Assembly (NCBI GenBank): GCA_938082955.1 | Contig: CALKDE010000414.1 | Location: 1 to 20,311, forward strand | DNA from: an uncultured Pseudomonadales bacterium | GTDB lineage: Bacteria > Pseudomonadota > Gammaproteobacteria > Pseudomonadales > Pseudohongiellaceae | Length of the DNA: 20,311 bases | Direction of reading: 5' to 3' | In this document: positions 7,263 through 15,831 of the stretch, piece by piece | How the letters are laid out: every line of letters starts with the position of its first letter | How positions within the stretch are numbered: position 1 is the first letter of the stretch | Program-made: the position numbers and the translations under genes | Notes under the pieces: model-generated | What the model saw: the letters and a program-made list of their open reading frames with translations, nothing else | The model's database searches: none | What the model was told of the DNA's origin: nothing

Positions 7263-9569
7263 CTAAGCAGAAGACTGCATTAACTGCCAGAGTTTGGTAG
7301 AAGTTACCGGCATATCAACATGCCGTACTCCATAATCTTTCAAGGCATTGACTACGGCATTGATGATTGCCGGTGGTGCACCAATAGCACCCGCCTCTCC
7401 CGCGCCTTTTATTCCCAGAGGGTTAGTTAGACAGGGTACTTCGTTTCGCTTGAATCGAATCTCGGGAAAATTGCTGGCTCGCGGCATCGTATAGTCCATG
7501 AAAGTGGCGGCTATCAGCTGACCCGATTCCGCATCATAGGCGCAATTTTCCAACAAGGCCTGTCCCAAACCCTGAGCTATACCTCCATGTACCTGTCCTT
7601 CCAGCAACAGAGGATTTATGGTCTTACCAAAATCATCCACCACGGTGTAATCAACAACTTCGATAGTCCCCGTGGCTTCATCGATTTCCAGTTCACAGAC
7701 ATGTGTGCCGTTGGGATAGGTCGCCTCTGACGGGGCGAAGCTTTCTTTCTCGTCGAAACTGGCGCTACCGTCAGCAGGCGCAGCCGCCTGAGCTACGGAC
7801 TTGAAAGATTCACTTCTGTCTGTACCGACGATCTTAAATTCACCATTTTCAAATTCGATATCATCAATCGCCGTCTCTAACATTTCGGCGGCTTTGAGTT
7901 TTGCTTTCTCTATGAGTATCGCAGCGGTGGCAGAAATAGCTGATCCACCCACCGGCACAGAACGAGAACCCATGGTGCCGCCACCTGTTTCAATTCTATC
8001 GCTGTCACCTTGAACGATACTGATTTCCTCGAAGCTGATGCCAAGCCGCTCAGAAATAATTTGTCGGAAAGCAGTTTCGTGACCCTGCCCATTTGACTGG
8101 GTTCCAATATAGAGAGTCACATGGCCGTCAGATGAAACTTCCAGTCGAGCTTCTTCGGGAGAACCGCCGGCACATTTTTCAATGTAGCTGGCGAGGCCGA
8201 TCCCGCGCAATTTCCCTTTGGCCTTTGCTGCTTCGCGTCTGGCTTCAAAATCTTCCCAGCGTGATATTTGCAAAGCATCTTCCAGATTCCTGGCAAATTC
8301 ACCTGAGTCATAAACTGAGCCCAATACCGTTTCGAATGGCATTGCATTGGGAGGAATAAAATTTCTACGGCGAATTTCAGCTGGGGAAATTCCCAAGTCA
8401 TACGCTGCTGCATCTAGCAATCTTTCTATGGCATATATCGCTTCGGGCCGACCTGCACCGCGATAGGCGTCCACGGGTACAGTGTTGGTAAAGACTCCCT
8501 GGACTTTCACATGAACAACAGGAACGTCATAACAACCTACCAACATCGGCACACCAGCGGCTGTTGCGACAAATGGTGCGAAGTTGGAAAGATAGGCGCC
8601 AAGGTTGGCAACAGTACTTACTTTAAGAGCGAGTATAGATGCGTCTTCGCCCAGAGCCAGTTCAAGATTGCTGACATGATCGCGACCATGGCTGTCACTA
8701 ACAAAGGCTTCGTTTCTCTCGGATATCCATTTCACTGGACGTTGTAACTTACGAGCTGCGAAAAGTGCAGCTACGTATTCAGGGAAGACGAAAATCTTCA
8801 TCCCGAAACCACCGCCCACGTCGTCACAGATTACGTGTATGTCTTTTTCGGGAACCTTAAAGATCGCGGTGGCGAGAATCCTGCGCATAATATGCACGCC
8901 CTGACAGGATACGTGCAAGACCAACCTGCCAGTTTCTGCTTCAATAGAAGCGATTGCGCCGCGAGGCTCCATGGGGGTGGGAACTACTCGATTATTGATT
9001 AGCTTGAGCTGCACCCTATGGGCAGCTTTTCCGAGAATCGTGTCAACGGCCGCTGCATCTCCGGTTTCCCAATCGAAGCAGCGATTATTACTGGCCTCGT
9101 CCCAAACTTGTGCTTGCGCATCGAGCGCACGATCCGTTTCTACTACCGCTGGCAGCATCTCGTAATCCACCCATACTTGCTCGGCAGCGTCTCGCGCCTG
9201 TGTCGGTGTTTCGCCGATCACTACAGCCACCGCATCCCCTACATGGCGAACTCGACCTTGAGCCAGAGCTGGGCGAGGTGGACTAATAGAATTTGAACCA
9301 TCGTGGTTTTCTACCGGTGCCAAACAGGGCACGTGACCAATGCTCTCGGCTTCCAGATCTGCAGCGGTATAAACAGCGAGTACTCCAGGCAATTCACACG
9401 CCGCGGCAGTATCTATTGAATTGATTTTGGCGTGTGCATGGGGAGATCGAACAAAGCAAGCATAGGTCTGTTGTTTCACATTCACATCATCGATGTAATT
9501 GCCTTTACCGGTTGTCAGTCGCTCATCTTCGAATCGCGTTGCCGGCTGGCCAATTCCAAATTTCTGCAT
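7263..9569 (-). CDS. Xanthine dehydrogenase-family molybdopterin-binding large subunit (CoxL-like, form II), stand-alone
   Basis: 768 residues, full length for the Mo-binding subunit of CoxL/XdhB-type hydroxylases. Order of marks: N-terminal RFEDERLTTGKGNYIDD (12-28), GGGFGMK (252-258), the active-site loop AYRGAGR (368-374), QGHE (495-498) and GGGTMGSRS (529-537). GAGEAGAIGAPP (722-733) carries the catalytic Glu near 725. AYRGAGR is the form II signature; true CO dehydrogenases have AYxCSFR, so CO is an unlikely substrate. The start ATG 9569 is preceded by GGAG at about 9 bases. It is clearly paralogous to the large subunit at 11698-14055, with long shared blocks, but faces the other way and has no adjacent 2Fe-2S or FAD subunit gene. 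It may borrow CoxS and CoxM from the cluster. Confidence 0.92.
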   Translation of the reverse strand: MQKFGIGQPATRFEDERLTTGKGNYIDDVNVKQQTYACFVRSPHAHAKINSIDTAAACELPGVLAVYTAADLEAESIGHVPCLAPVENHDGSNSISPPRPALAQGRVRHVGDAVAVVIGETPTQARDAAEQVWVDYEMLPAVVETDRALDAQAQVWDEASNNRCFDWETGDAAAVDTILGKAAHRVQLKLINNRVVPTPMEPRGAIASIEAETGRLVLHVSCQGVHIMRRILATAIFKVPEKDIHVICDDVGGGFGMKIFVFPEYVAALFAARKLQRPVKWISERNEAFVSDSHGRDHVSNLELALGEDASILALKVSTVANLGAYLSNFAPFVATAAGVPMLVGCYDVPVVHVKVQGVFTNTVPVDAYRGAGRPEAIYAIERLLDAAAYDLGISPAEIRRRNFIPPNAMPFETVLGSVYDSGEFARNLEDALQISRWEDFEARREAAKAKGKLRGIGLASYIEKCAGGSPEEARLEVSSDGHVTLYIGTQSNGQGHETAFRQIISERLGISFEEISIVQGDSDRIETGGGTMGSRSVPVGGSAISATAAILIEKAKLKAAEMLETAIDDIEFENGEFKIVGTDRSESFKSVAQAAAPADGSASFDEKESFAPSEATYPNGTHVCELEIDEATGTIEVVDYTVVDDFGKTINPLLLEGQVHGGIAQGLGQALLENCAYDAESGQLIAATFMDYTMPRASNFPEIRFKRNEVPCLTNPLGIKGAGEAGAIGAPPAIINAVVNALKDYGVRHVDMPVTSTKLWQLMQSSA

Positions 9570-9740
9570 CGTACTTACTCCGTGGTTCTTTCCCGTGATC
9601 CTTCCTTATCGCTATCTCCGCTAGTTCCCCATTGAATCATCCCTATAGAGGCTGGGAATATGGGCTCGGAGTCCCCGCTAAACTATCACGAAGCCATCCT
9701 AAATCGAAGCAGAGACTAATGCCGCAATACCTAATTAATA
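9570..9740. other. Divergent intergenic gap
   Basis: 171 bp between the stand-alone large subunit (minus) and the broken membrane-protein gene (plus). It must hold the minus-strand promoter and the ribosome site GGAG at about 9578-9581. I see no coding segment and no copy of the IclR palindrome. Confidence 0.4.
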
Positions 9741-10267
9741 ATGAGTAAGGCCATCAGCAACGTACTGGGTTATATTGTATCTATGGAACATCAGAAAATA
9801 CTGCAGACAATCGCGGAGATCGCTATCGGGCTGATCGGCTTCACAGGCATAGTCTCGGCTCTTGGGCGTCGTAGAGACTGGGACCGTACTGAAATTCGAA
9901 ATTTCATGGTCATATTGCGGGCCAGCATAAGTGCGTTACTGCTTAGTTTTTTGCCGTACCTACTGGGTTCTATTTTCCAGAGGAAACACTGTGGCGACTG
10001 TCCAGCGGGGCAATCGGCACGATAATGTTTGTCAATATATCTACAAGTTATTGGAATTGAAAAGGCACGCGCAGGGCGCCTCTTCAATTGACCATTACAG
10101 CTATAGCTGCTGTGGTAATTATTCTATGCCTGCTTGCGGCATTCAACGTTATGGGGTCTGCCGATGAAATGTTCATTATTGCCTTGCCTCTGCAATTGTC
10201 GGTTGGGCTGCAGAATTTCTTCGCTTTGCTGATTAGTCATCTTACTGAAGGGGCGGATCCCAATTAG
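9741..10267 (+). pseudogene. Decayed integral membrane protein, one frameshift plus one nonsense codon
   Basis: An open frame from ATG 9741 (or ATG 9783) reads SMEHQKILQTIAEIAIGLIG and on to LLLSFLPYLLGSIF. It then runs into out-of-frame sequence and stops at 10023. Restoring one T in the T-run at 9973-9976 shifts the frame to give FPEETLWRLSSGAIGTIMFV. That frame continues through a TGA at 10058-10060 (probably once TGG, Trp) into TITAIAAVVIILCLLAAFNV and ends at TAG 10265-10267 with LISHLTEGADPN. The rebuilt product would have about 175 residues and roughly four hydrophobic segments. I cannot name the family. A homopolymer sequencing error could explain the first lesion but not the TGA. Confidence 0.7.
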
Positions 10268-10436
10268 GAAAGACATGGGCTAGAAAACAAATTGGCCAGG
10301 GAAAAATAGGTCAAACTTGTACAGTAAGAATGAGCAATTACTAAGACCGTCTGAATATTAAAAACAAAGTCAGGGTTCTTAACAGTTACAATACAACTGA
10401 AAAAACCGAAACGAATATAGTTTGGAACGAACTGTT
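10268..10436. other. Upstream region of the cox-type cluster
   Basis: 169 bp, AT-rich, between the membrane-protein pseudogene and coxG. It must contain the leader of the coxG reading unit. No operator matching the IclR palindrome is present, so this cluster is probably under different control from the dioxygenase genes. Confidence 0.35.
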
Positions 10437-11012
10437 ATGGAAATGAAAGTAGAGCGCCCAATTGCAGCGAGCCGCGAGAAGGTCTGGGCGGCATTAAACG
10501 ATACTGAAACATTGAAGGCATCTATTCCCGGTTGTGATGCCTTGGAAGCGACCAGCGACACCAGCTTCAATGCTCAGATAACTGTCAAAGTAGGACCGGT
10601 TAAAGCAAAATTCAAATTCGATGTTTCGCTCAGTGATATCGATGCGCCCAATAGCTATATGATTAACGGACAGGGTCAAGGCGGCGCTGCTGGTTTTGCT
10701 AACGGTAGCTGTGCCGTGACACTGCTTGAAGATGGCGAACACACTATACTCGCTTACCATGCCAAGGCCAACGTGGGCGGTAAATTGGCGCAATTGGGCT
10801 CACGCCTGATCGATGGTACTGCGCAAAAAATGGCCGATGAATTCTTCAGCAAATTCATTAGTCTGGTAAGTGATGAGCAACCGGATGACTCCGGCTCAGA
10901 GCCTGCGGGAAACGGGCAATCAGGCGGCGATGATAAAATGGCAATACCGACTTGGGTTTTAGTCGCCGGATTAGCCATAATTGCGGTTCTTTCAGTTACA
11001 TTCATGGCCTAG
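10437..11012 (+). CDS. coxG: CoxG family SRPBCC protein, membrane-anchored
   Basis: 191 residues. CoxG proteins are START/SRPBCC-fold lipid-binding proteins with a C-terminal anchor; the family is known for recruiting CO dehydrogenase-type enzymes to the cytoplasmic membrane. It begins with the typical MEMKVERPIAASREKVWAAL (1-20) and shows IPGCDALE (30-37) and FKFDVSLSD (59-67). A Gly/Ser/Asp-rich linker (150-166) leads to a transmembrane helix at about 171-190. The frame is open back to a TTG at 10422, but ATG 10437 with GGAA upstream is the better start. First gene of the cluster, 212 bp before coxS. CoxG beside coxSLM suggests the molybdenum enzyme passes electrons to the respiratory chain. 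Confidence 0.88.
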   Translation: MEMKVERPIAASREKVWAALNDTETLKASIPGCDALEATSDTSFNAQITVKVGPVKAKFKFDVSLSDIDAPNSYMINGQGQGGAAGFANGSCAVTLLEDGEHTILAYHAKANVGGKLAQLGSRLIDGTAQKMADEFFSKFISLVSDEQPDDSGSEPAGNGQSGGDDKMAIPTWVLVAGLAIIAVLSVTFMA

Positions 11013-11038
11013 AGGGTGTTCTGCAAAAAATACAATTC

Positions 11039-11097
11039 GAGACTGGCCTGCGGGCTTGACCTGCGAGCGGCAATCTTTGACACTGTCAGGCCGTCTC
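11039..11097. repeat. Inverted repeat in the coxG-coxS gap
   Basis: GAGACTGGCCTG (11039-11050) pairs with CAGGCCGTCTC (11087-11097), complementary along 11 positions with one bulged base and a 36-nt loop. It lies 27 bp after coxG. The rest of the 212-bp gap is non-coding and ends in a strong GGGAGGA ribosome site for coxS. There is no T-tract, so it is not a classical terminator; an mRNA processing or regulatory hairpin is possible. Confidence 0.45.
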
Positions 11098-11224
11098 TTG
11101 GAAAAGAGCGATAACAAGAAAAGCACTAGAGCGTTGGTGTGGTGAAGAGACCGGCTAACCTTCGTTAGAACTATCAGATAGCAAATATCTGCTTAGCGGT
11201 GCCCTAATCATTGGGAGGATTTAC

Positions 11225-11695
11225 ATGCCAGCTGTAGCAATGAACGTAAATGGAAACGCCGTTTCCGGAGAAGTGGAACCTCGGACACTGCTGGTGCAGT
11301 TTCTTCGAGAGAGCTTACGTCTTACTGGTACCCACGTGGGCTGTGATACCAGCCAGTGCGGTGCATGTGTCGTACATGTGAATGGCAAATCAGTTAAATC
11401 CTGCACCATGCTTGCCGTGATGGCAGATGGTTGCGATGTAACCACCATCGAAGGTCTCGCTACAGATGGCAGCATGCATCCAATGCAACAGGCCTTTATG
11501 GACAACCACGGTTTACAATGTGGCTTCTGTACTCCAGGGATGGTGATGACCGCTCTGGATATCGTTAATCGCAATGGCAATGATCTGAATGAAGCGACCG
11601 TGCGCAAAGAACTCGAGGGGAATATTTGTCGCTGCACCGGTTATCACAATATCGTTAAGTCAGTTAAGGCTGGCGCTAAAGCGATGGGGGAATAA
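11225..11695 (+). CDS. coxS: Molybdenum hydroxylase small [2Fe-2S] subunit (CoxS)
   Basis: 156 residues, the normal length. It carries electrons from the Mo site to FAD through two 2Fe-2S clusters. Plant-type ferredoxin cysteines: Cys40, Cys45, Cys48 (CDTSQCGAC) and Cys60. Second, all-helical cluster: Cys99 and Cys102 (CGFC), then Cys135 and Cys137 (CRCTGYHNIV). All eight are present, so the subunit looks functional. The start ATG has an excellent ribosome site (GGGAGGA, about 5 bases away). The stop lies 2 bases before the coxL ATG, indicating coupled translation. This order (S-L-M) differs from the M-S-L order of the characterised carboxydotroph operon. Confidence 0.95.
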   Translation: MPAVAMNVNGNAVSGEVEPRTLLVQFLRESLRLTGTHVGCDTSQCGACVVHVNGKSVKSCTMLAVMADGCDVTTIEGLATDGSMHPMQQAFMDNHGLQCGFCTPGMVMTALDIVNRNGNDLNEATVRKELEGNICRCTGYHNIVKSVKAGAKAMGE

Positions 11696-11697
11696 TT

Positions 11698-14055
11698 ATG
11701 GTGGAGAATGGAATTGGCGCAAGCGTGCGCCGCAAAGAAGACAAGCGATTTTTAATAGGTAAGGGTAACTATACCGACGACATAAACGTCGCGGCACAGA
11801 CCCATGCCTATTTTGTTCGATCACCCCACGCTCATGCCACTATTAATAGTATCGACACCGGCGAAGCGATGGCTTCAACTGGAGTAGTTGCGGTGCTTAC
11901 TGGTGACGATCTTGCCGCCGATGGAATAGGACCCTTAATCTGTGGTGTGACGGTTACCAGTGATGATGGCGAACCCCATCGTGCACCTGCGCATCCCGCT
12001 CTCGCCCAGGGCAAAGTAAATTATGTTGGTGATCATGTTGCCATCGTCATCGCCGAGACTTTGGCTCAGGCCAGAGATGCAGCAGAAAAAGTCGATATTG
12101 ATTATGGCGTATTGCCTGCGGTAACAGACACCGGCAGTGCTGCGGATGAAGGTCAGCAGCAGATACACGAAGTAGCGCCAAATAATATGTGCTTTAACTG
12201 GCCCTTCGGCGAGAAAGATGCAGTCGAGGCCGCATTTGCCTCGGCACACAAAATATCGACGCTGGATCTGGTTAACAATCGTATGGTGACCAATCCGATG
12301 GAGCCACGAGCAGCCTTGGGTGAGTACAACGAAGGTACGGAAGAAATCACTCTTCACCTAACGACCCAGAATCCTCATGTGCATCGACTGGTGCTATCTG
12401 CATTTAATAACCTAGCACCAGAACACAAATTACGAGTTGTTGGTCCAGATGTAGGCGGCGGCTTCGGCGCGAAAATCTTTGTTTACGCCGAGGAATTGGT
12501 TGTCGGTTGGGCCTGCCGCAAGGTGAAGCGACCGGTGAAATGGACTTCAGATCGCACCGAAGCATTTCTCTCCGACGCTCATGGCCGCGATCACGTTGCT
12601 ACCGCAGAAATGGCAATGGATGAAAATGGCAAATTTCTTGCTATGCGCGTTATGACTCAGGCAAATCTGGGTGCTTATTTGTCTACATTTGCAACCATGG
12701 TGCCAAGCTATTTGTACGCTTTTCTGTTGGCAGGACAGTACACTACGCCGCTGATTTATTCGGAAGTTAAAGCGGTATTTACCAATACCGCTCCGGTAGA
12801 TGCCTGCCGCGGAGCTGGTCGACCGGAAGCAACCTATCTAGTGGAACGCCTGGTAGATGTGGCAGCTGCCGACATGGGTCTGGATCCCGCTGAAATTCGA
12901 CGACGAAACTTTATTCCCGTAGATGCCTTCCCCTATCAGACGCCCGTGGTGCAGTGTTATGACAGTGGTGATTATGAAGCGGCTTTGGATAAGGCGATGG
13001 CGATGGCTGACTACGATAGTTTCAGTGCCCGAGCTGACGAAGCACGGACCCGAGGTAAACGCCGGGGCATTGGACTGTCTTCTTACGTGGAAGCATGTGG
13101 CATCGCGCCATCTGCTGCAGTTGGTCAGTTAGGCGCAGGAGTTGGCTTGTGGGAAAGCGCCCAGGTACGTTTTAACCCGACCGGCAATGTACAGGTTTTT
13201 ACTGGTGCCCATTCCCACGGTCAGGGGCATGAAACAACTTTTGCTCAGTTGGTTACCGAGCAGCTTGGAGTTCCCTTCGAAAACATTGAAGTAATTCACG
13301 GCGACACGGCAAAGACACAATTCGGCATGGGCACTTACGGTTCTCGCTCTCTTGCGGTAGGTGGTGTCGCTATTGCCAAGGCCTGTGAGAAATTAATTGC
13401 CAAGGGCAAAAAGATTGCCGCCCATGCCTTGGAAGCAGCCGAGGGTGATATTGAATTTGCCGATGGAAACTTCTCAGTAGCGGGCACAGACAAGGCCATG
13501 AATATAGCCGAAGTCGCTTTTACCGCTTACGTGCCTCACAGTTATCCCGAAGGATTGGAACCGGGATTCGATGAGAACGCTTTCTTCGATCCATTGAATT
13601 TTTCCTTTCCTGCTGGCACTCATATTTGTGAGGTGGAAGTCGATCCAGAAACTGGCGTGGTCGAAATTGTAAAATACACTGCCGTCGATGATTTCGGAAA
13701 GTTGGTCAATCCCATGATCGTCGAAGGACAGGTTCATGGGGGTATTGTTCACGGTGTCGGTCAGGCGTTGTTGGAAGGATGCCGCTACGACAGTGAAGGA
13801 CAGCTGATCACTGCTTCATATATGGATTACGCCATGCCGCGAGCAGACAATGTGCCAAGCTTCGATGTCGACTATGCACCCACCAATCCACCGCATAATC
13901 CACTGGGTGTGAAAGGGTGTGGAGAGGCTGGCGCCATCGGTGCACCGCCTGCGGTCATCAACGCTATATCAAACGCCCTTGGTATTAAACATATCGATAT
14001 GCCTGCAACGCCGGAAAATGTTTGGCGAGCAGCTCAGACTGCTGCTTTAGGCTAA
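11698..14055 (+). CDS. coxL: Molybdenum hydroxylase large subunit, form II CoxL-like with variant active-site loop
   Basis: 785 residues. This subunit holds the molybdopterin cytosine dinucleotide cofactor. Visible marks are RRKEDKRFLIGKGNYTDD (11-28), GGGFGAK (253-259), GAHSHGQGHETT and GMGTYGSRS, and near the C-terminus GCGEAGAIGAPP with the catalytic Glu. The active-site loop reads ACRGAGR (369-375): Cys370 (TGC at 12805-12807) replaces the Tyr of form II AYRGAGR. It is not the AYxCSFR of CO-oxidising form I, where the cysteine sits two residues later. Compared with the paralog at 7263-9569 it has an extra ~15-residue Gly/Ala-rich insert after EACGIAPS. It lies in tight linkage after coxS and 20 bp before coxM. 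The substrate is probably an aldehyde or N-heterocycle, not CO (inference). Confidence 0.93.
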   Translation: MVENGIGASVRRKEDKRFLIGKGNYTDDINVAAQTHAYFVRSPHAHATINSIDTGEAMASTGVVAVLTGDDLAADGIGPLICGVTVTSDDGEPHRAPAHPALAQGKVNYVGDHVAIVIAETLAQARDAAEKVDIDYGVLPAVTDTGSAADEGQQQIHEVAPNNMCFNWPFGEKDAVEAAFASAHKISTLDLVNNRMVTNPMEPRAALGEYNEGTEEITLHLTTQNPHVHRLVLSAFNNLAPEHKLRVVGPDVGGGFGAKIFVYAEELVVGWACRKVKRPVKWTSDRTEAFLSDAHGRDHVATAEMAMDENGKFLAMRVMTQANLGAYLSTFATMVPSYLYAFLLAGQYTTPLIYSEVKAVFTNTAPVDACRGAGRPEATYLVERLVDVAAADMGLDPAEIRRRNFIPVDAFPYQTPVVQCYDSGDYEAALDKAMAMADYDSFSARADEARTRGKRRGIGLSSYVEACGIAPSAAVGQLGAGVGLWESAQVRFNPTGNVQVFTGAHSHGQGHETTFAQLVTEQLGVPFENIEVIHGDTAKTQFGMGTYGSRSLAVGGVAIAKACEKLIAKGKKIAAHALEAAEGDIEFADGNFSVAGTDKAMNIAEVAFTAYVPHSYPEGLEPGFDENAFFDPLNFSFPAGTHICEVEVDPETGVVEIVKYTAVDDFGKLVNPMIVEGQVHGGIVHGVGQALLEGCRYDSEGQLITASYMDYAMPRADNVPSFDVDYAPTNPPHNPLGVKGCGEAGAIGAPPAVINAISNALGIKHIDMPATPENVWRAAQTAALG

Positions 14056-14075
14056 ACAGAGGAAAGGAGAGAAAC

Positions 14076-14870
14076 ATGTACGAATTTTCATATCATAAAT
14101 CTGCCTCCGTCGATGGGGCTGTCGAGGCCATGAACAAGGCTGAAGACGGAAAATTTGTTGCCGGTGGACAGACCATGTTGCCGACGATGAAGCATCGATT
14201 GGCTGCGCCCAGCGATATTATCGATCTGGGCGGTATTGCCGAACTGGTAGGCATTACCGTAGAAGGCGATAGTATAAATATCGGGGCGATGACTACTCAT
14301 GCCGCAGTCGCTGCCTCCGGAGATGTTCAGACGATGATTCCTATGCTGGCGAAGCTAGCTGGAAATATTGGTGATCCTGCAGTTCGCAATCGCGGTACGA
14401 TAGGAGGTTCAATCGCCAACAACGATCCTGCGGCCGACTATCCTGCGGCTGTTCTTGCGCTCGGCGCGACTGTGAAAACAAACAAGCGAGAGATTGCTGG
14501 GGACGATTTTTTCACAGGCATGTTTGAAACCGCACTGGCAGACGATGAACTTATAACAAGTGTTAGCTTTCCAAAGCCAACAGCAGCGGCCTACATGAAG
14601 TTTGAAAACCCGGCGTCACGTTACGCGATCGTCGGCGTGTGTGTGGCCAAGACCGATGACGGCATTCGAGTCGCGGTAACGGGGGCCACTCCCTGCGTTC
14701 ATAGGGGCAAGCAGCTGGAAGAAGCTTTAAAAGGTGAGTTTTCCAGCGCAGCCTGTGTTGGCGTCGATGTACCGGAGGATCAAATGAATGCAGATATTCA
14801 TGCCAGCGCCGAATACCGCGCCCATCTGGTGAAAGTGATGACCAAACGTGCGGTGGATGCCTGCACTTAA
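14076..14870 (+). CDS. coxM: Molybdenum hydroxylase FAD-binding middle subunit (CoxM)
   Basis: 264 residues from ATG 14076, slightly short for a 265-290-residue family. The two FAD signatures are AGGQTMLP (29-36) and TIGGSIANNDPAAD (108-121). The N-terminus MYEFSYHKSASVDGAVEAM is typical. The frame is open further upstream to 14022, but that stretch overlaps coxL and lacks a ribosome site, whereas GGAGAG lies 6 bases before 14076. The C-terminal domain (from about 165) reads MKFENPASRYAIVGVCVA and GATPCVHRGKQLEE. The subunit passes electrons from the 2Fe-2S protein to the acceptor, probably quinone if CoxG tethers the enzyme to the membrane. Confidence 0.94.
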   Translation: MYEFSYHKSASVDGAVEAMNKAEDGKFVAGGQTMLPTMKHRLAAPSDIIDLGGIAELVGITVEGDSINIGAMTTHAAVAASGDVQTMIPMLAKLAGNIGDPAVRNRGTIGGSIANNDPAADYPAAVLALGATVKTNKREIAGDDFFTGMFETALADDELITSVSFPKPTAAAYMKFENPASRYAIVGVCVAKTDDGIRVAVTGATPCVHRGKQLEEALKGEFSSAACVGVDVPEDQMNADIHASAEYRAHLVKVMTKRAVDACT

Positions 14871-14901
14871 CAAGCACTGATATTTAGAGGCCATTACACT
14901 A

Positions 14902-15831
14902 ATGAGCACGGCCATACCAGAGACTATCGAAGACACGCTCAGCCTGCTGAGTCAGGGAAACTATGTCGCCGACCGTTCTTTGGCGACGACACTGTTTCTT
15001 GCCTTAAAGATGGAAAGGCCACTATTTCTCGAAGGGGAAGCAGGTGTCGGTAAGACCGAGATCGCCAAGGTGCTGGCTCAGGCCCTCGATCGTCGCCTGG
15101 TTCGATTGCAGTGTTATGAAGGCCTAGATGTATCTTCGGCAGTGTATGAGTGGAATTATTCCCGCCAGATGATCGAGATTCGGCTGGCAGAAGCGGCCGG
15201 AGAAATTGATAGGAAGGATTTATCAACCGATGTGTTTTCTGAAGAATTTTTAATCGAACGACCTTTGCTGCAAGCATTGCGAACTGACGAGAAAGGTCCG
15301 CCGGTACTATTGATCGATGAGCTGGATAGAACAGACGAACCTTTCGAAGCCTATTTATTGGAGATACTGTCTGACTATCAAGTCAGTATCCCGGAGATCG
15401 GCACTATCAAAGCGGAACAACCACCAATCGTAATTATCACCTCGAATCGCACCAGGGAAATTCATGATGCGCTAAAGCGACGCTGTCTCTATCACTGGAT
15501 CGATTACCCCACAGCAGAAAGGGAATTGCAGATTGTTGCTGCGAGGTTACCGGGCATTGCCAAGCAATTGAGTTCGCAACTGGTGGCATTTGTTCAACGT
15601 CTGAGACAGGAAGACCTTTTCAAGCTTCCTGGGGTAGCTGAAACTCTGGATTGGGCGGACGCACTCACACAGCTGGATACAGTTGCCCTCGATGGTGACG
15701 CCATCGATAACACCCTGGGAGCACTGCTCAAGTATCAGGACGATATCGCCAAGATTCGTGGCAGCGAGGCGGCGAAATTGCTGGAGCAGGTCAAGTCCGA
15801 GGTGTCCAACCTCGAAGCCATGAGTGGCTGA
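14902..15831 (+). CDS. coxD: MoxR-type AAA+ ATPase, CoxD-like maturation factor
   Basis: 309 residues. Walker A is GEAGVGKT (45-52), Walker B VLLIDELD (135-142), sensor 1 is in IVIITSNRTREIHDALKRRC and an arginine finger is plausible there. MoxR ATPases work with VWA proteins as chaperones; CoxD is required in carboxydotrophs for building the [CuSMoO2] or sulfurated Mo site. The start ATG 14902 has GAGG about 10 bases upstream. It follows coxM by 31 bp and overlaps the next gene by one base (TGATG). Since the large subunit here is form II, CoxD may assist sulfuration or insertion of the Mo centre without copper (inference). Confidence 0.92.
   Translation: MSTAIPETIEDTLSLLSQGNYVADRSLATTLFLALKMERPLFLEGEAGVGKTEIAKVLAQALDRRLVRLQCYEGLDVSSAVYEWNYSRQMIEIRLAEAAGEIDRKDLSTDVFSEEFLIERPLLQALRTDEKGPPVLLIDELDRTDEPFEAYLLEILSDYQVSIPEIGTIKAEQPPIVIITSNRTREIHDALKRRCLYHWIDYPTAERELQIVAARLPGIAKQLSSQLVAFVQRLRQEDLFKLPGVAETLDWADALTQLDTVALDGDAIDNTLGALLKYQDDIAKIRGSEAAKLLEQVKSEVSNLEAMSG

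Noticed and set aside
11098..11224. Molybdenum-cofactor riboswitch in front of coxS
   Set aside because: I could not find the conserved multi-stem arrangement; only one simple inverted repeat upstream.
11221..11637. A 138-codon minus-strand frame antisense to coxS
   Set aside because: coxS on the plus strand has all eight cluster cysteines and a strong ribosome site; the antisense product is Pro/Ser/Thr-rich shadow sequence.
11698..14055. True aerobic CO dehydrogenase (form I)
   Set aside because: The active-site loop is ACRGAGR here and AYRGAGR in the paralog; the AYxCSFR loop with the copper-binding cysteine is absent from both.
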